Assembly: GCA_023136985.1 (NCBI GenBank)
Contig: JAGLQD010000342.1
Location: 1 to 7,165 of the forward strand
Direction of reading: 5' to 3'
DNA: 7,165 bases
Source: Candidatus Sabulitectum sp.
GTDB lineage: Bacteria; Fermentibacterota; Fermentibacteria; Fermentibacterales; JCC-6
Positions 5,743 to 7,165 of this stretch are shown piece after piece. The notes under the pieces are model-generated. The model ran no database searches. It saw only the letters and a list, made by a program, of their open reading frames with translations, and was not told the origin of the DNA. The position numbers were made by a program, and so were the translations under genes. Within the stretch, counting starts at the first letter, position 1. Every line of letters begins with the position of its first letter.

Positions 5743-6101
5743 CAATCATCTCCTGTATTCTGCCCGAAAAATCTTAGCAGGCGATTTGGTGTGCCTGAAA
5801 AATGGGCCCGGGCTTCTTTTATAGCTTTCTCAAGTACTTCCAGCCGGAGGAATATACTGGAAGAAACATTTTCCACCTTAGTTATTCTGTAACGAAGCTG
5901 CCTCAGGCTGCCGTGCATTCTTGAAACAGAGGGGCTATAGTGGCTGCGTGTACGATGACGAAACACCCGCACTGCCTCTGGTCCTTCTGCCATAGCATCT
6001 TCTTTTTCAAGCTGGAATGATTTCCTCAAGCGGATGAGAAACTTCTCCATAAGTCGAAGTTCTTCTTCCACGTCAGCAGCTGTTCCAGGATTTCCACTCA
6101 T
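5742..6101 (-). CDS. Small charged, helix-rich protein of unknown function, coupled to aspS
   Basis: I do not recognise this 119-residue protein. It is rich in Arg, Lys and Glu and has no signal peptide or membrane segment, so it should be cytoplasmic. Two stretches look helical and possibly coiled-coil: about 10-38 (VEEELRLMEKFLIRLRKSFQLEKEDA) and about 65-98 (LRQLRYRITKVENV...LRLEVLEKAIKEA). A basic segment (RHRTRSHYSPSVSRMHGSLRQLRYR) lies between and into the second, and could touch nucleic acid. No enzymatic motif is visible. It reads convincingly as a gene because AAGG lies 10 bases upstream of the ATG, the frame is clean, and its TGA overlaps the aspS ATG by one base, implying co-transcription and coupled translation. 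A role linked to tRNA charging or translation is suggested only by this neighbour. Confidence 0.72.
   Translation of the reverse strand: MSGNPGTAADVEEELRLMEKFLIRLRKSFQLEKEDAMAEGPEAVRVFRHRTRSHYSPSVSRMHGSLRQLRYRITKVENVSSSIFLRLEVLEKAIKEARAHFSGTPNRLLRFFGQNTGDD
5750..5754 (-). promoter_or_regulatory. Ribosome binding site deciding the aspS start
   Basis: AGGAG on the minus strand is 7 bases from the ATG at 5742 but only 4 from the TTG at 5745. This supports the ATG, which shares one base with the stop of the upstream gene (TGATG). Confidence 0.65.
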
Positions 6102-6190
6102 GTTAAAGTTGCCTTATATTCTGCTGTCAAAATAGATTCTCACAATGCCATACAGCTGTAAAGATAGCAAATAACCCCTGAGGAGGGAAG
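6102..6190. promoter_or_regulatory. Divergent intergenic region between the aspS operon and butyrate kinase
   Basis: These 89 bases must hold the start signals of butyrate kinase (plus) and probably of the aspS pair (minus). I could not pick out a convincing -35/-10 pair in either direction. A minus-strand TTGACA (6130-6125) lacks a suitable -10. AGGAGG (6181-6186) is the butyrate kinase ribosome binding site, only 4 bases before its ATG. Confidence 0.45.
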
Positions 6191-7165
6191 ATGAGGATAC
6201 TCGCAGTAAATCCAGGTTCAACTTCAACAAAGATCTCTGTCTATGAAGACGAGAAGGAAATCTGGGATCTTAAACTAACGCACTCCCCTGAAGAGTTGTC
6301 CTCTTTTGGAACAAATATTTTTGAACAATACGGATTCAGGCGTGATGTTATTGTGTCCGCTTTGCAGACTGCGGGATACCCCGTAGAGAGTTTTGATGGC
6401 ATCGTGGGAAGAGGTGGTCTGGTAAAGCCTATTCCCGGAGGTACATACCTTGTAGATGACAATCTACTAAAAGATCTCAGGATCGGGATACTGGGCCAGC
6501 ATGCCTCAAATCTCGGTGGCCCAATCGCTGCTGAACTGGCAAAAACAGCTGGTTGTAACGCATACATTGTTGATCCTGTGGTGGTTGACGAGATGGAACC
6601 GATCGCAAGGTTCACAGGAAGCCCTCTGCTCTCCAGAAAAAGCATTTTTCACGCCCTGAATCAAAAGGCAGTTGCCAGAAAAGCAGCAGCAGAGCTTGGT
6701 AGAGAATACGATTCCAGCAACTTCATTGTTATACACCTTGGTGGGGGGATCAGCGTTGGAGCTCACAGAAAAGGCAAGGTTGTTGATGTGAACAACGCTC
6801 TTGACGGTGATGGTCCATTCACGCCGGAAAGATCAGGCGGACTGCCTGCAGGCGATCTTGCAAAACTCTGTTTTTCAGGAGACTATACCCTGACCGATGT
6901 AAAGAAATTGATAAAAGGAGAGGGTGGTATAGTAGCCTACCTTGGAACAAATGATATGATGCGTGTTGAAGATGAAGTAGAAAAAGGCAACAGTGAATGG
7001 CTCGCCGTATATCAGGCCATGGCATATCAGATCGCCAAAGAGACCGGTGCAATGGCTGCTGTGCTTCAGGGAAATGTGGATGCGATAGTAGTATCCGGTG
7101 GAATTGCCTATGACAAAAAGTTCATCGGCTGGCTGAAGGAAATGATAGAATTCATAGCGCCGGTA
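6191..7165 (+). CDS. buk: Butyrate kinase, C-terminus cut by window edge
   Basis: The frame is open from ATG 6191 to the window end (325 codons). The family is about 355 residues long, so roughly the last 30 are missing. Butyrate kinase, of the acetate kinase/ASKHA fold, transfers phosphate from butyryl phosphate to ADP, making butyrate and ATP in the cytoplasm, the last step of butyrate fermentation. Recognisable elements are phosphate-1 loop NPGSTSTK (7-14), GRGG (73-76), the LGGP turn (108-111), VDPVVVDEMEPIARFTGSP (127-145), phosphate-2 HLGGGISVGAH (182-192), DGDGPFTPERSGGLP, and the adenosine motif VSGGIA near residue 300. A strong AGGAGG precedes the start. The usual partner, phosphotransbutyrylase, is not in the window but could lie to the right. 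A branched-chain fatty-acid kinase is the main alternative and looks alike in sequence. Confidence 0.95.
   Translation, partial: MRILAVNPGSTSTKISVYEDEKEIWDLKLTHSPEELSSFGTNIFEQYGFRRDVIVSALQTAGYPVESFDGIVGRGGLVKPIPGGTYLVDDNLLKDLRIGILGQHASNLGGPIAAELAKTAGCNAYIVDPVVVDEMEPIARFTGSPLLSRKSIFHALNQKAVARKAAAELGREYDSSNFIVIHLGGGISVGAHRKGKVVDVNNALDGDGPFTPERSGGLPAGDLAKLCFSGDYTLTDVKKLIKGEGGIVAYLGTNDMMRVEDEVEKGNSEWLAVYQAMAYQIAKETGAMAAVLQGNVDAIVVSGGIAYDKKFIGWLKEMIEFIAPV

Noticed and set aside
6241..6766. Minus-strand open frames opposite butyrate kinase
   Set aside because: All conserved butyrate kinase motifs run on the plus strand through this stretch, so the reverse frames are shadows.

Overview
The window carries seven protein genes, two of them cut by its edges. 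It reads like the chromosome of a fermentative, anaerobic or microaerophilic diderm bacterium. The indications are a peroxide-sensing PerR with rubrerythrin, a butyrate kinase, a lipoprotein with a clear lipobox, and an archaeal-type aspartyl-tRNA synthetase of the non-discriminating kind. The gene mix and the style of the lipoprotein recall uncultured FCB-type lineages such as Fermentibacteria/Aegiribacteria. That placement is a guess from memory, not a search result.

Layout, left to right. Positions 1-1213 (minus) hold the first 404 codons of a membrane diguanylate cyclase: two transmembrane segments, a large extracytoplasmic Cache-type sensor, and the start of a GGDEF domain. Positions 1214-1532 are an AT-rich gap with the likely promoter of that gene and an interrupted inverted repeat. 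Positions 1533-2521 (minus) are a two-gene oxidative-stress operon, perR-rbr, in which the stop of perR and the start of rbr overlap as ATGA. The operon is driven by a consensus sigma70 promoter, and a perfect 9-3-9 palindrome overlaps its -10 box and predicted start point. This is the clearest regulatory circuit here: PerR probably represses itself and rubrerythrin until peroxide is sensed.

Positions 2730-3497 (plus) encode a class II aldolase of the RhaD type, divergent from perR. Positions 3561-4346 (plus) encode an unrecognised lipoprotein with a possible fibronectin-III-like domain, closed by a very strong Rho-independent terminator (4365-4397). Converging on that hairpin from the right is a minus-strand pair: a 119-residue unrecognised protein (5742-6101), then the archaeal-type AspRS (4399-5742), with a one-base TGATG overlap. 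Divergent from this pair, after 89 bases, butyrate kinase starts at 6191 and runs off the right edge about 30 codons before its expected end.

Functionally the window joins oxidative-stress defence, a c-di-GMP signalling gene, sugar-phosphate cleavage, a fermentation step that makes ATP, and aminoacyl-tRNA synthesis. Apart from the two minus-strand operons, the genes do not obviously form one pathway. No RNA gene, CRISPR array, insertion sequence or convincing mobile element was found.
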